Shown here: piece by piece, positions 1 through 7,672 of the stretch
How the letters are laid out: the number at the start of each line of letters is the position of its first letter
How positions within the stretch are numbered: the first letter of the stretch is position 1
NCBI GenBank assembly: GCA_028821575.1
Contig: JAPPFW010000008.1
Span: 1-58,854, forward strand
Direction of reading: 5' to 3'
DNA: 58,854 nucleotides
Source of the DNA: a bacterium
GTDB taxonomy: Bacteria; Actinomycetota; Acidimicrobiia; Spongiisociales; Spongiisociaceae
Translations under genes and position numbers: made by a program
Notes under the pieces: model-generated
What the model was told of the DNA's origin: nothing
The model's database searches: none
Seen by the model: only the letters and a program-made list of their open reading frames with translations

Positions 1-55
1 GGTTAGTGGTTAGTGGTTAGTGGTTAGTGGTTAGTGGTTAGTGGTTAGTGGTTAG
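1..55. repeat. GT-rich heptad array (unit ggttagt)
   Basis: Seven perfect copies of ggttagt fill 1-49 and a partial eighth ends near 55. The array may continue left of the window. It is the G/T-rich partner of the A/C-rich array at 101-142, and the two lie beyond the 3' end of the minus-strand gene ending at 144. It belongs to the window-wide 7-bp-period family. Confidence 0.9.
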
Positions 56-100
56 GGATATCATAGATTAGTGAGGCTTGGTGAGAGGTGGTGTTCCTTC

Positions 101-143
101 ACCAGCCACCAGCCACCAGCCACCAGCCACCAGCCACCAGCCA
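101..143. repeat. AC-rich heptad array (unit accagcc) abutting a stop codon
   Basis: Six perfect copies of accagcc at 101-142. The TAG stop codon (cta at 144-146) of the minus-strand glutamine-synthetase-like gene follows immediately, so on that gene's sense strand the array reads as G/T-rich ggctggt units starting directly at the stop. Confidence 0.92.
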
Positions 144-1508
144 CTAATAGAGTTCCAGGTACTCGTTGGTCTCCCAGGCGCTGATCTCGTCGGTCCGCTG
201 AGAGTCCGGGTCCTCGTTCTCCTCGGCGGCGTATCGGCCGAGTTCGTAGCGGCGCACAGCCAGCATCGCATCCTTGAACTCCTGACCGAAGAAAGCGGTG
301 GTGGCCGAACTCGCCTCGAAGTGGTCCAGCGCCTCCGTGAGTGTGGCTGGGAGCTTCTCGAGTGTCTCGTCCTCTTCGGCCGGCACGCCCTTGCGGGAAG
401 GGGGCGGGGGTTGCAACCCGTTCTCGATCCCATCCAGGCCGGCGGCCAGGATGGCCGCACTGGCCAGGTAGGGGTTCATCAGCGCGCTGGGGGAACGGGT
501 CTCGATCCGCGTCGCATCCGGACCGGCCGCCTTCACCCTCAGCAGGGCCGAGCGGTCCTCGAGTCCCCATGAGATGTTGGTGGGGCTGAAGGTGTGCGTG
601 CGGCGCCTGCGGCGGCAGTTGATGGTGGGTGCGAGAAGGGCGTCGATGGCGTTGGCATGGGTGATCAGACCTGCGACGAACTGGAGACCGACCTCGCTGA
701 GTCCCTGATCGTGTGACTCGTCGGCCATGACGTTCTGCCCGCTGTCCTTGTCCACCAGCGACATGTGGATGTGGCAGCCGTTCCCGGAATGACCTGCCCA
801 CGGCTTGGTCATGAAGGTGGCCACGTAGCCGTCCTGGTGGGCGATCTGCTTGACGCCGTTCTTGAACGTGAACGCCTTGTCGGGGCCGTCCAGATCGCGG
901 CCCGGAGTGAAGTTGATCTCCCACTGCGACCCGGCGTACTCGCAGTTGGAGGTGATGATGTCGATCCCCGCTCCGGGCATCAGGTCCACGATCCTGTTCA
1001 CGGTCGGGACCCACTCGTTGCGGACGACGTTGAAGATGTGGTAACCCTCGAAGAGGCGCTCGTGGGTCTCGCCGTCGAGGAGGTAGAACTCGAACTCGCA
1101 TCCGGTCATCGGTCCGAATCCCATGGATGCGGCCTTGGCCAGTACCCGGCGGTAGACGGCCCGCGGCGTGGCCTCCAATGTCTTGCCGTCGTGCCACCGC
1201 GCGTCGCAGATCAGGCGGGCGGTGCCGGGGGCCCAGGGAACGATCGCGGCCGTGGCCGGGTCGGGGAAGAGGAGTTGGTCTCCGTAGCCCACCTCCTCGT
1301 TGTAGAGGCTTCCGGGTACGACATCGGAGCGGGTGTCGAGCACGGCGGTCCCTCCGTACATGTTGAGGCCGTTCCGAGCGAAGCTGCCGGCTGCGTTGAG
1401 GGGGACGATCTTGGTGCGGGAAGTCCCGTGCAGGTCGGGTAGCTCGAAGCGCACCCGCTTGATTCCCTGTGAATCCCAGTCGTCGAAGATTTGGTCGAAC
1501 TCGGACAC
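144..1508 (-). CDS. Glutamine synthetase-like enzyme (GlnA/PuuA-type ligase)
   Basis: 454 aa with a GTG start preceded by a GGAGG Shine-Dalgarno. Glutamine-synthetase hallmarks are visible: an EFEFYLLDG metal/substrate segment, a GNGCHIHMSL nucleotide-binding segment, the arginine-rich CRRRRR before THTF, and RIETRSPSALMNPYLA near the C terminus. Enzymes of this fold condense glutamate with ammonia or another amine using ATP. The length and the absence of the usual GSI adenylylation-site context suggest a gamma-glutamyl-amine (PuuA/GlnA3-like) ligase rather than the main ammonia-assimilating enzyme. It is divergent from an aminotransferase operon, which suits amine or amino-acid catabolism. 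The substrate cannot be told from sequence. The gene ends exactly where a heptad array begins. Confidence 0.85.
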   Translation of the reverse strand: MSEFDQIFDDWDSQGIKRVRFELPDLHGTSRTKIVPLNAAGSFARNGLNMYGGTAVLDTRSDVVPGSLYNEEVGYGDQLLFPDPATAAIVPWAPGTARLICDARWHDGKTLEATPRAVYRRVLAKAASMGFGPMTGCEFEFYLLDGETHERLFEGYHIFNVVRNEWVPTVNRIVDLMPGAGIDIITSNCEYAGSQWEINFTPGRDLDGPDKAFTFKNGVKQIAHQDGYVATFMTKPWAGHSGNGCHIHMSLVDKDSGQNVMADESHDQGLSEVGLQFVAGLITHANAIDALLAPTINCRRRRRTHTFSPTNISWGLEDRSALLRVKAAGPDATRIETRSPSALMNPYLASAAILAAGLDGIENGLQPPPPSRKGVPAEEDETLEKLPATLTEALDHFEASSATTAFFGQEFKDAMLAVRRYELGRYAAEENEDPDSQRTDEISAWETNEYLELY

Positions 1509-1644
1509 CTTCCGAACCTCCTCGTAACCGGCCCGACGATCAGGAACGACCCAGGCCTACGTCGTGCTCCGCCGATTATAAGTGGTCAAGCATCCACCGG
1601 TCACAGAACTCCCGCCCACCAAGCCACGCTCCACCACAACCACC

Positions 1645-1689
1645 ACCGGGCACCGGGCACCGGGCACCGGGCAACGGACAACAGGTAAC
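1645..1689. repeat. AC-rich heptad array in a divergent promoter region
   Basis: Four in-phase copies of accgggc (1645-1672) continue without losing phase into aacggac and aacaggt, ending nine bases before the aminotransferase start codon. Unit sequence changes while the 7-bp period is kept. This is one of the arrays not at the 3' end of a gene; it lies between divergent genes. Confidence 0.88.
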
Positions 1690-1697
1690 ATCGTTCG

Positions 1698-3044
1698 ATG
1701 GCGACATCACATCCCCGCGAATCGGCGGTCTTCTACCGCGTTCCCGACGACCAGTACCCGACGATGGTCCGCGCGTCCGGATTCCACCTGTGGGACTCCT
1801 CCGGCAAGCAGTACCTGGACCTGTCCAGCGGTATCTCTGCTACCGCGGGCATAGGCCAGGGCCGACCGGAGATAGCCGAGGCCATGGCGGCCCAGGCTCG
1901 AACCCTCTCCTTCGTCCATAACTCCCGGGTCACCAACGACCAGCAGGAGTTGCTGGCCGCTCGCCTTGCCGATCTCGCCCCGGAAGGGGTGGGCAAGGTC
2001 ATGTTCACCTCCGGTGGGTCGGAGGCAAACGAGTTGTCCATCCGCATTGCTCGCCAGTATCACCTGGCGCGCGGTGACTGGGAGCGCACCAAGATCATTG
2101 CACTCGCTCCCAGCTATCACGGCGCCACGGTCGGCGCTCTGTCGATGACCGGACGCTGGGATGTGAACCGGGCCTACGACCCTCATCTCATGCACACCGT
2201 GAAGGTCACGGCGCCGGTCAACTTCCGCGGGCCCTTCGCCGGGCTGGAGGGAGAGGCGCTCGCCGGACGAGCGGCGGCGGCCGTGGACTCCGCGATCGAA
2301 GCGACCGGACCCCATACGGTGTCGGCGGTCATGGTCGAGCCGGTGTCCCCTGCAGCCGGTATGGCGGTACCTCCGGCCTCCTACTGGCAGAAGGTGCGAG
2401 AGATCTGCGATCGTCACGGGATCCTGATGATCACCGACGAGATCGTGACCGGTGCCGGGCGGACCGGCGAGTTCCTGGCCATGGAACACTTCGGGGTGGT
2501 GGCCGATCTCTGCAACCTGGCCAAGGGACTGAGCGGGGGCTACGTACCCCTTGGAGCGACCCTCGTCAGGACCGGAATCGTAGAAGAGATAGCGGTCCAG
2601 AGCCGCCGGATGGCCGAGGTCCACACCTTCAGCGGCGCACCGATCTCGTGCGCCGTGGGCGTGGCCGTGCTGGAGGTCATCGTCCGGGAAGGCCTGGTGG
2701 AACGAGCCGCCAAGCGGGGGGCTTTCCTCCGCTCCCTGCTCGAGGACGAGTTGGGCCACCTGCCGGTCGTAGGTGAGATCCGTGGAATAGGCCTCATGCA
2801 GATGGTCGAGTACGTGCGGTCGCGCGACGACCGTGAGAAGTTCCCCCCCGAGTCGAATGTGGCCGCATCCCTGTCCGCCGCCATGTACGAGCGCGGGGTG
2901 GTGCTCAACACGCTCGGTTCGCAAAGCGCCCTGGTGGGAGACTGCACCGTCTTCTTCCCGGCGCTGACCATCGGCGAGTCGGACCTGGAACAAGGGGTCG
3001 CGGTACTCCGCGACGTGCTGGAGGAGCATCATGGCCGGTGGTGA
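1698..3044 (+). CDS. Class III (omega) PLP aminotransferase
   Basis: 448 aa with an ATG start just after the heptad array. It is a fold-type I aminotransferase of subgroup III: the FTSGGSEANE phosphate-binding segment, a TDEIVTGAGRTG aspartate segment and the Schiff-base lysine in CNLAKGLSGG (K276) are all visible. The group includes 4-aminobutyrate, diaminobutyrate, taurine and beta-alanine transaminases that move an omega-amino group to pyruvate or 2-oxoglutarate. The stop overlaps the next gene by 14 nt, so the two are translationally coupled with the PLP dehydratase. Substrate is unknown. Confidence 0.88.
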   Translation: MATSHPRESAVFYRVPDDQYPTMVRASGFHLWDSSGKQYLDLSSGISATAGIGQGRPEIAEAMAAQARTLSFVHNSRVTNDQQELLAARLADLAPEGVGKVMFTSGGSEANELSIRIARQYHLARGDWERTKIIALAPSYHGATVGALSMTGRWDVNRAYDPHLMHTVKVTAPVNFRGPFAGLEGEALAGRAAAAVDSAIEATGPHTVSAVMVEPVSPAAGMAVPPASYWQKVREICDRHGILMITDEIVTGAGRTGEFLAMEHFGVVADLCNLAKGLSGGYVPLGATLVRTGIVEEIAVQSRRMAEVHTFSGAPISCAVGVAVLEVIVREGLVERAAKRGAFLRSLLEDELGHLPVVGEIRGIGLMQMVEYVRSRDDREKFPPESNVAASLSAAMYERGVVLNTLGSQSALVGDCTVFFPALTIGESDLEQGVAVLRDVLEEHHGRW

Positions 3045-3996
3045 GATAACCCTGGGGAAGATCGTCGACGCTCACGAGCGGATGGCGCCGCCGGTCCGCG
3101 TCACCCCGATCCTCCCGGTAGCGCGATCCTCCGCTGAAGTCGGGAGAGAGCGTCTGTTCCTGAAGGCCGAGCACCTCCAGGTGACCGGGTCCTACAAGGC
3201 ACGCGCCGCCTTCCACATCCTCCGCACCCTGGACGACGAGCAGCGCCGGAGGGGGATCGTCATGTCGTCCTCGGGCAACTTCGCCCAGGCCTTCGCCTAC
3301 GCCGGACCGGTGGTCGGGTCGCCGGTAGCCATCGTCATGCCCGACTACACGGCTGGCGTCAAAGTGCAGTCCACTAGGGACTACGGAGCCCAGGTGGTCC
3401 TCTGTCCGACCTTCGCCGACCGTGATCCCACCGTCGAGCGCGTGGCGAAGGAACAGGGGATGTTCGCCCTCCACTCGTTCGAGCACCCGGAAGTACCGAT
3501 CGGCCACTCCGGTATCGGCCTGGAGATCCTCGAACAGGTTCCCGATGTCGAGACCGTCCTGATACCCATCTCCAGCGGCGGGCTGGCCGCCGGGATCGCG
3601 GTGGCCATCAAGGAGAACCGCCCAGACGTGGAGGTGCTCGGTGTCCAGCCGGCAGGCGGCAACGCGGCCTACTTGTCATGGCAGGCCGGGGAGGTGCGAA
3701 CCATCGAGAACTGGAACTCGATGGCGGACGCCCTTTCGGGTCGGCGGCCGGGAGTGCTCCCCTTCCGCTACCTCCAGAGATACCTGGATGACATCTTGCT
3801 GGTCAGCGAGGAGGCAATCGCGGAGTCGGTCAGAACGATCCTGTTCCGCACCAAGACCCTGGCCGAGCCCGGCGGCGCGACCGCTGCGGCGGCCTTCCTC
3901 GACGGGCTGGTCGACAACGGCCGGGTGACCGTGGCGATCGCGTCCGGAGGCAACATCCAGCCCTCCGTCTTGGACACGATCCTGGCCGGCAACTGA
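3031..3996 (+). CDS. Threonine dehydratase/serine racemase-family PLP enzyme
   Basis: 321 aa. It is a fold-type II PLP enzyme: the cofactor lysine is in TGSYKARAAFH (K56), followed by SSSGNFAQA binding the substrate carboxylate and a glycine-rich ISSGGLAAGIA phosphate loop. It lacks a C-terminal ACT regulatory domain, so it is a catabolic type. Relatives include threonine dehydratase, serine racemase, threo- or erythro-3-hydroxyaspartate dehydratase (BhcB-like) and EutB of hydroxyectoine breakdown. The start overlaps the aminotransferase by 14 nt, and the next gene, aspartate-dehydrogenase-like, begins 21 nt downstream. That neighbour makes a hydroxyaspartate-type substrate plausible but unproven. 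Confidence 0.85.
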   Translation: MAGGEITLGKIVDAHERMAPPVRVTPILPVARSSAEVGRERLFLKAEHLQVTGSYKARAAFHILRTLDDEQRRRGIVMSSSGNFAQAFAYAGPVVGSPVAIVMPDYTAGVKVQSTRDYGAQVVLCPTFADRDPTVERVAKEQGMFALHSFEHPEVPIGHSGIGLEILEQVPDVETVLIPISSGGLAAGIAVAIKENRPDVEVLGVQPAGGNAAYLSWQAGEVRTIENWNSMADALSGRRPGVLPFRYLQRYLDDILLVSEEAIAESVRTILFRTKTLAEPGGATAAAAFLDGLVDNGRVTVAIASGGNIQPSVLDTILAGN

Positions 3997-4017
3997 ACGG
4001 ACTGTGGGAGGTTGGAG

Positions 4018-4818
4018 ATGAGCGAGTCACGGCCACGCATAGGGATCGTCGGATTCGGCTTGATCGGTTCATACGTCTACCGCCAGATCAGCAAGCGACC
4101 CGAACTGGGGCTCGATGTGGCGTTCGTCCACAACCGGAGTCCGGAGAAGGTAGCCCATCTGCCATCCGAGGTGGTCCTCGGCGACCTCGGTGACTTCGCC
4201 CGCTTCAGACCCGACCTGGTGGTCGAGTTGGCCCATGCGTCAGTGACGGTGGCGTACGGCGCCGCGTTCCTCCGCCACACCGATTACATGCCGCTGTCGC
4301 TCACCGCCCTTGCCGATCCGGGGGTGGAAAGCACGCTCCTGGCCACCGCCCGGGCCCATGGCACCCGGCTCTACATTCCGCATGGGGCGGTGGTGGGCTT
4401 GGAGGCGATCGGAGAGGGTCGGGACCAGTGGGACGAGGTGACCATGGTGATGCGCAAGAGCCCCTCCAGCATCGACTTCGCCGAGCACCCGACCCTCACA
4501 GGTGAGGAGATCCAAGGGGACACGGTGATCTACGACGGGCCCACCAGGGGAATCTGCCCCCTCTTTCCCCGCAACGTCAACTCGCACGCCGCTCTGGCCC
4601 TTGGTGGAATCGGATTCGACCGGACGCGGTCCGTGCTGATCGCGGTGACGGACTCTCACACCTCCGACATCGAGATCACCGCCCGGGGCGAGGCTGCCGA
4701 TCTGACCATCAGGCGGGTCAGCCCCATGAAGGGTGTGAGCGGTATGTTCACGCTGATTTCGGCTCTGGGCAGCGTCGTACGTGCCAAGAGCCCGGGGGCA
4801 GGCTTGCAGATCTGCTAA
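4018..4818 (+). CDS. Aspartate dehydrogenase-like NAD(P)-dependent oxidoreductase
   Basis: 266 aa from ATG 4018, chosen because GGGAGG lies at 4006-4011 with a 6-nt spacer; a TTG six bases upstream is the alternative. The N terminus has the Rossmann loop GIVGFGLIGS. The C-terminal half has the family's NVNSHAALALGG segment with a candidate catalytic histidine (H190). Aspartate dehydrogenases interconvert L-aspartate and iminosuccinate with NAD(P). It is the third gene of the aminotransferase-dehydratase operon. Together these could convert 3-hydroxyaspartate through iminosuccinate to aspartate, but the family includes enzymes with other substrates. Confidence 0.8.
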   Translation: MSESRPRIGIVGFGLIGSYVYRQISKRPELGLDVAFVHNRSPEKVAHLPSEVVLGDLGDFARFRPDLVVELAHASVTVAYGAAFLRHTDYMPLSLTALADPGVESTLLATARAHGTRLYIPHGAVVGLEAIGEGRDQWDEVTMVMRKSPSSIDFAEHPTLTGEEIQGDTVIYDGPTRGICPLFPRNVNSHAALALGGIGFDRTRSVLIAVTDSHTSDIEITARGEAADLTIRRVSPMKGVSGMFTLISALGSVVRAKSPGAGLQIC

Positions 4819-4880
4819 GGCTGGTGGCTGGTGGTCTGTGACCCGCACCTAACACCTAACACCTAACACCTAACACTAAC
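4819..4880. repeat. Heptad array pair between convergent genes (GT arm then acctaac arm)
   Basis: A G/T-rich arm made of ggctggt-type units (4819-4834) starts directly after the TAA of the upstream + gene. Four perfect acctaac units occupy 4847-4874. The TAG stop of the minus-strand dioxygenase (cta, 4876-4878) lies inside the degenerating next unit, so its stop codon is built from the repeat. Confidence 0.9.
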
Positions 4881-5676
4881 TATCGTACCAGCCGACACAT
4901 CCGGGATACACATGGCCACGGGCCGGGATCATGCGGTGGGTGAACCACTCGGCCTCCTGGTCTGTGTAGGTGCAACGCCCGCTGAAATAGATGGTGACCA
5001 GGCCGCGCCTCGAGTGGTCCGACACGTTCGGTCCACTTCGGTGGATGATCTCGCAATGGTGGATACAGGCGTCACCCGCCTTCAGTTCCACAACTTCGAA
5101 GTCGAGTTGGTCGGGGTCCAGGTCCGGAACTGCGCCACCGAAGAGAGCGTCCTTGCTGAAGTCCCTGTCATGCTGCAATACCTCGCGATGACTACCGGGA
5201 ACGAACTGGGTGCACCCTCGTTCCAACGTGGAATCGTCCAGCGCCAGCCAGACCGAGAGCTTTCGCTTCCCGGACCAGAACACCTCCCAGTAGGCGTTGT
5301 CCTGGTGGGCCGGCGCACCGCTCCCGCCGGGAGGCTTGAGGAAGGTCTGGTCGGTGTAGTAGACGATGTCCGGGCCGATAAGATCCTCCACCACGTCGAG
5401 GGTCTCGGGCCGTAGGGTGTAGGTCTCGAGTAGTTCGCTGCTGGCATGGGCGGCGTGCATGAGCGCGCGGAACTTCTCGGTCCTCGGGATGTCGGTCCGG
5501 TCGGCAAGCACAGGATCGATGTCGATGAGTGTGTTCTCGTGGGGTGGGTCCTGCTCCACAAGACCATCCATGATCCTGCGGATGTTGGCGAGTTCGTCGG
5601 CGTCGACGAAGTTCTCGACTCTCAGGAAACCATTACGCTCCCAGGCACCAATCTCTTCTACGGTGAGTGCTTTCAT
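4876..5676 (-). CDS. Phytanoyl-CoA dioxygenase (PhyH) family Fe(II)/2-oxoglutarate oxygenase
   Basis: 266 aa. It shows the PhyH pattern: an iron-binding H-x-D in PAHQDNAYWE and a distal histidine in the CIHHCEIIHRSGPN segment followed by an arginine (SRRGLV) suited to bind 2-oxoglutarate. Members hydroxylate small molecules such as phytanoyl-CoA, ectoine or halogenated carriers using O2 and 2-oxoglutarate. I see no specific match to ectoine hydroxylase EctD. It stands alone, convergent with the aspartate-dehydrogenase-like gene. The end of the gene is embedded in the acctaac heptad array. Confidence 0.85.
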   Translation of the reverse strand: MKALTVEEIGAWERNGFLRVENFVDADELANIRRIMDGLVEQDPPHENTLIDIDPVLADRTDIPRTEKFRALMHAAHASSELLETYTLRPETLDVVEDLIGPDIVYYTDQTFLKPPGGSGAPAHQDNAYWEVFWSGKRKLSVWLALDDSTLERGCTQFVPGSHREVLQHDRDFSKDALFGGAVPDLDPDQLDFEVVELKAGDACIHHCEIIHRSGPNVSDHSRRGLVTIYFSGRCTYTDQEAEWFTHRMIPARGHVYPGCVGWYDS

Positions 5677-5820
5677 GCTCCTCAGGTCCCTCTCGATGGC
5701 GAGAAAACTCTACCAAGGGAACGATTCCGGATCGCTGACCGGTCCCGACCACGCTCGCCGACTCCGGTCATCGGCCCTTCCGCACCCATTCGTAGACCGG
5801 CCCTACAACGTCGAACCCGC

Positions 5821-5869
5821 AACCGACACCGGTCAACGGGCAACAGGCAACGGACAACGGACGACTGAC
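5821..5869. repeat. AC-rich degenerate heptad array upstream of GNAT gene
   Basis: Seven in-phase heptads run to the base before the ATG at 5871: aaccgac, accggtc, aacgggc, aacaggc, aacggac, aacggac, gactgac. The common pattern is A-(A/C)-C in the first three positions and a C at the seventh. It lies in a divergent intergenic region. Confidence 0.85.
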
Positions 5870-5870
5870 C

Positions 5871-6662
5871 ATGGCTGATCTAAGGCTCTTGAACCGATTC
5901 GACTATGTCCTGGCCGAGTCCTTCCGCCAGACGATCCGAGACTGCGCGGGGGAGATTTGGGAGGCGAACGGGGTGGTCTCATGGGCCAGTTCCCTCAAGC
6001 AGGCCTCTCCCGCCCACGCCAACGGTGTGATGCGGATGAACCGGCTGATGTCCGCCCGAGAAGTGATGGGCATCACTGCCGGTTTCTTCCGAGCGCGGGG
6101 TCACGGGTACACGGTGCTGGTTCGATCCGACGACCGGGCTTTGACAGGGGAGATCAAGAGATCCGGCTGGGGCTTGGAGGCCGAACACGTGGCTCTGGTT
6201 CTGACCGGACCGCTCGCCGTTCCTACCAGTACGAAGGGTGTCGACCGGCGCCGGGTGAAGAACCCCTCGGGCATGCTCGACTTCTGCGCCACGATCACGG
6301 CGGCCATGGGTTCGGGCCAGGACGTGCAGCGGTTCGTGAACCTTGGTCTGCGCAGGATCCAGGCCCTGCTGGCACCATCGAAGGCGGCCTTCCTTGCCTA
6401 CGACGAGGGGACCGCGGCGGCCTGCGCTCTCGGATCGGTCATCGACGGAGTTGTCTTTATCGGGTGGGTCGGAACCAAACCCGAACACCGACGGCGAGGG
6501 CTTGGTACCTCGGTCACCGAGGCGGCTGTCCAGGCTGGTTTCGACCAGGGAGCCTCCCTGGCCGCAGCGCTCAGCCCCCTTACTGCGGTTCCCTTTCTCG
6601 CCACACTGGGTTTCGAGGAGGTCGGTCGCTACCGGGAGTACGTGTTCCCACCGCCGAACTGA
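5871..6662 (+). CDS. GNAT-family N-acetyltransferase
   Basis: 263 aa. The C-terminal third (about residues 190-255) carries a GNAT acetyl-CoA site: a VGTKPEHRRRGLGTSV segment matching the R/Q-x-x-G-x-G/A pyrophosphate loop, then a terminal LATLGFEEVGRYREY strand typical of the fold. The N-terminal 170 residues show no motif I recognise and may bind the substrate. It would transfer an acetyl group from acetyl-CoA to an unknown amine. It is a single gene, divergent from the PhyH gene and convergent with hicB, and its start codon directly follows a heptad array. Confidence 0.75.
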   Translation: MADLRLLNRFDYVLAESFRQTIRDCAGEIWEANGVVSWASSLKQASPAHANGVMRMNRLMSAREVMGITAGFFRARGHGYTVLVRSDDRALTGEIKRSGWGLEAEHVALVLTGPLAVPTSTKGVDRRRVKNPSGMLDFCATITAAMGSGQDVQRFVNLGLRRIQALLAPSKAAFLAYDEGTAAACALGSVIDGVVFIGWVGTKPEHRRRGLGTSVTEAAVQAGFDQGASLAAALSPLTAVPFLATLGFEEVGRYREYVFPPPN

Positions 6663-6759
6663 AAGTTACAGGATGAACGACACTCGCCGGGAAGGTGACG
6701 GTAGGCATAGGCGGGAGGATTGGCAGTTGTCGCGGGAAAGTGCCGCTTCCGGATCCCGG

Positions 6760-7119
6760 CTACTGGTCGGCGTAAGTTCTGAGACGGTCTCGAGATAGCT
6801 TCTGTTCGAGCGCCTGCTTGATCCATGTGTTCAGGCTCAGACCTTCCTCGGCTGCGATCAGCGCCACTCGCTGGTGGAGTCCTGACCCGAGGCGCAAGTT
6901 GAGTTTGCCGGAGAAAGGCTTCCGAGGCTCCACGCCGTCTTCCTCGCACCAAGCTAGGTAGTCGTCGATCGACCTCTGGAACTCGCAGTGGAGACTCTGG
7001 ACATCGGTTGCTTCAAATGTGGCGATCGGGTAAGGACCGCTGTTGATGACACTGCCGTGGAATCGATCGACAGAAGCATCGAATTCAATCCTGGCGACAT
7101 ATCCCTTGTATTCGATCAT
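6760..7119 (-). CDS. hicB: HicB-family antitoxin
   Basis: 119 aa. The N-terminal half is the partial RNase H-like HicB fold (YKGYVARIEFDASVDRFHG ... SGPYPIATFEA). The C-terminal half (LNLRLGSGLHQRVALIAAEE followed by SLNTWIKQALEQKL) is a ribbon-helix-helix DNA-binding module. In HicAB systems this protein neutralises the HicA RNase and represses its own promoter. It lies 83 nt downstream of the toxin gene on the same strand, the usual toxin-first order. The A+T content is higher than in flanking genes, in keeping with a mobile module. Confidence 0.85.
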   Translation of the reverse strand: MIEYKGYVARIEFDASVDRFHGSVINSGPYPIATFEATDVQSLHCEFQRSIDDYLAWCEEDGVEPRKPFSGKLNLRLGSGLHQRVALIAAEEGLSLNTWIKQALEQKLSRDRLRTYADQ

Positions 7120-7202
7120 TGGCTTGGTGCCCCTTCGCTACATTTCCGGGAAGCCACACCCTCTCCGGTCGAGCCCACTTGGATAGTGTTTAGTGGGATA
7201 CC

Positions 7203-7457
7203 TCATGGCTCGATTCCCGTGGTTGTGAGGAACCTTGCAATGGCTCTTACCGTTTTCCTGCCTGTTTCTGGCTCCGGATGGGGCCTGTGAACGACCATTC
7301 TCTCGCTTCCCTTTTTGAGACCCACGCGCGAGCCGGAGCGCTGGGACACGTTGACCCCTACCGCGTTGAGAAGGGCCATGATGTCGTTCCATCGGATGTC
7401 GGCTGGTGTCGGTTTCTTGAATACCTTCTCCAGCGTGCGTCTCTGTTTCGTATTCAT
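7203..7457 (-). CDS. hicA: HicA-family mRNA interferase toxin
   Basis: 84 aa. It matches the small double-stranded-RNA-binding-like HicA fold: a RWNDIMALLNAVG helix, SGSRVGLKKG, then the conserved VHRPHPEPETGRKTVRAIAR segment and a final FLTTTGIEP. The usual catalytic histidine after GS is replaced by R, but the conserved histidines of the HRPHP segment remain; this is the form found in the HicA branch that pairs with RHH-type HicB. The toxin would cleave mRNAs when freed from HicB. It is the first gene of the hicAB operon, with its promoter in 7458-7550. Confidence 0.8.
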   Translation of the reverse strand: MNTKQRRTLEKVFKKPTPADIRWNDIMALLNAVGVNVSQRSGSRVGLKKGSERMVVHRPHPEPETGRKTVRAIARFLTTTGIEP

Positions 7458-7521
7458 TCGGGTCTCTTAGTCATTACTCACTACCTCCTTCCTCAAAACA
7501 TCGCTACATCATAAGGTCTTC

Positions 7522-7546
7522 GTACCGTTAGTACCAGCTACGGTAC
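7522..7546. promoter_or_regulatory. Candidate hicAB operator (inverted repeat)
   Basis: GTACCGT (7522-7528) and ACGGTAC (7540-7546) form a perfect 7-bp inverted repeat with an 11-nt spacer that holds a third GTACC. It lies 65-89 bp upstream of hicA. HicB antitoxins of the RHH type bind such palindromes to autoregulate. The assignment rests on position and symmetry only. Confidence 0.45.
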
Positions 7547-7577
7547 CACAACGGGGCCGCAACGCGGCCGGGCCATC

Positions 7578-7669
7578 GACCGGCTGGGCAAGGCAGGATG
7601 CGAATGTGACACTCAATCCAGTGTAGATCCCAGCCGGTCATAGACTGACCTCCGCGACTACGGGAGGTC
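7578..7669 (+). promoter_or_regulatory. Structured 5' leader with SD-sequestering hairpin (riboswitch/attenuator candidate)
   Basis: A perfect 11-bp stem pairs 7578-7588 (GACCGGCTGGG) with 7629-7639. It encloses a 5-bp hairpin, ACACT/AGTGT at 7609-7613 and 7620-7624. Immediately 3', GACCTCC (7647-7653) pairs perfectly with GGAGGTC (7663-7669) across a 9-nt loop, burying the Shine-Dalgarno GGGAGG (7662-7667) of the ABC transporter. A competing hairpin GGTCA/TGACC (7636-7640 with 7646-7650) uses the 3' end of the long stem and the 5' end of the sequestrator, so the two states exclude each other. I recognise no known riboswitch aptamer here. Confidence 0.6.
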
Positions 7670-7672
7670 TCG

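Noticed and set aside
1..55. Telomere-like GT-rich repeat suggesting a linear chromosome end
   Set aside because: The same 7-bp arrays recur in many internal intergenic sites, so it is a dispersed family and not a terminus.
101..142. CRISPR array
   Set aside because: Units are 7 bp and directly tandem, with no spacers and no cas genes in the window.
4876..5676. Ectoine hydroxylase EctD
   Set aside because: Only general PhyH motifs are present; I see no EctD-specific signature and no ectoine synthesis genes.
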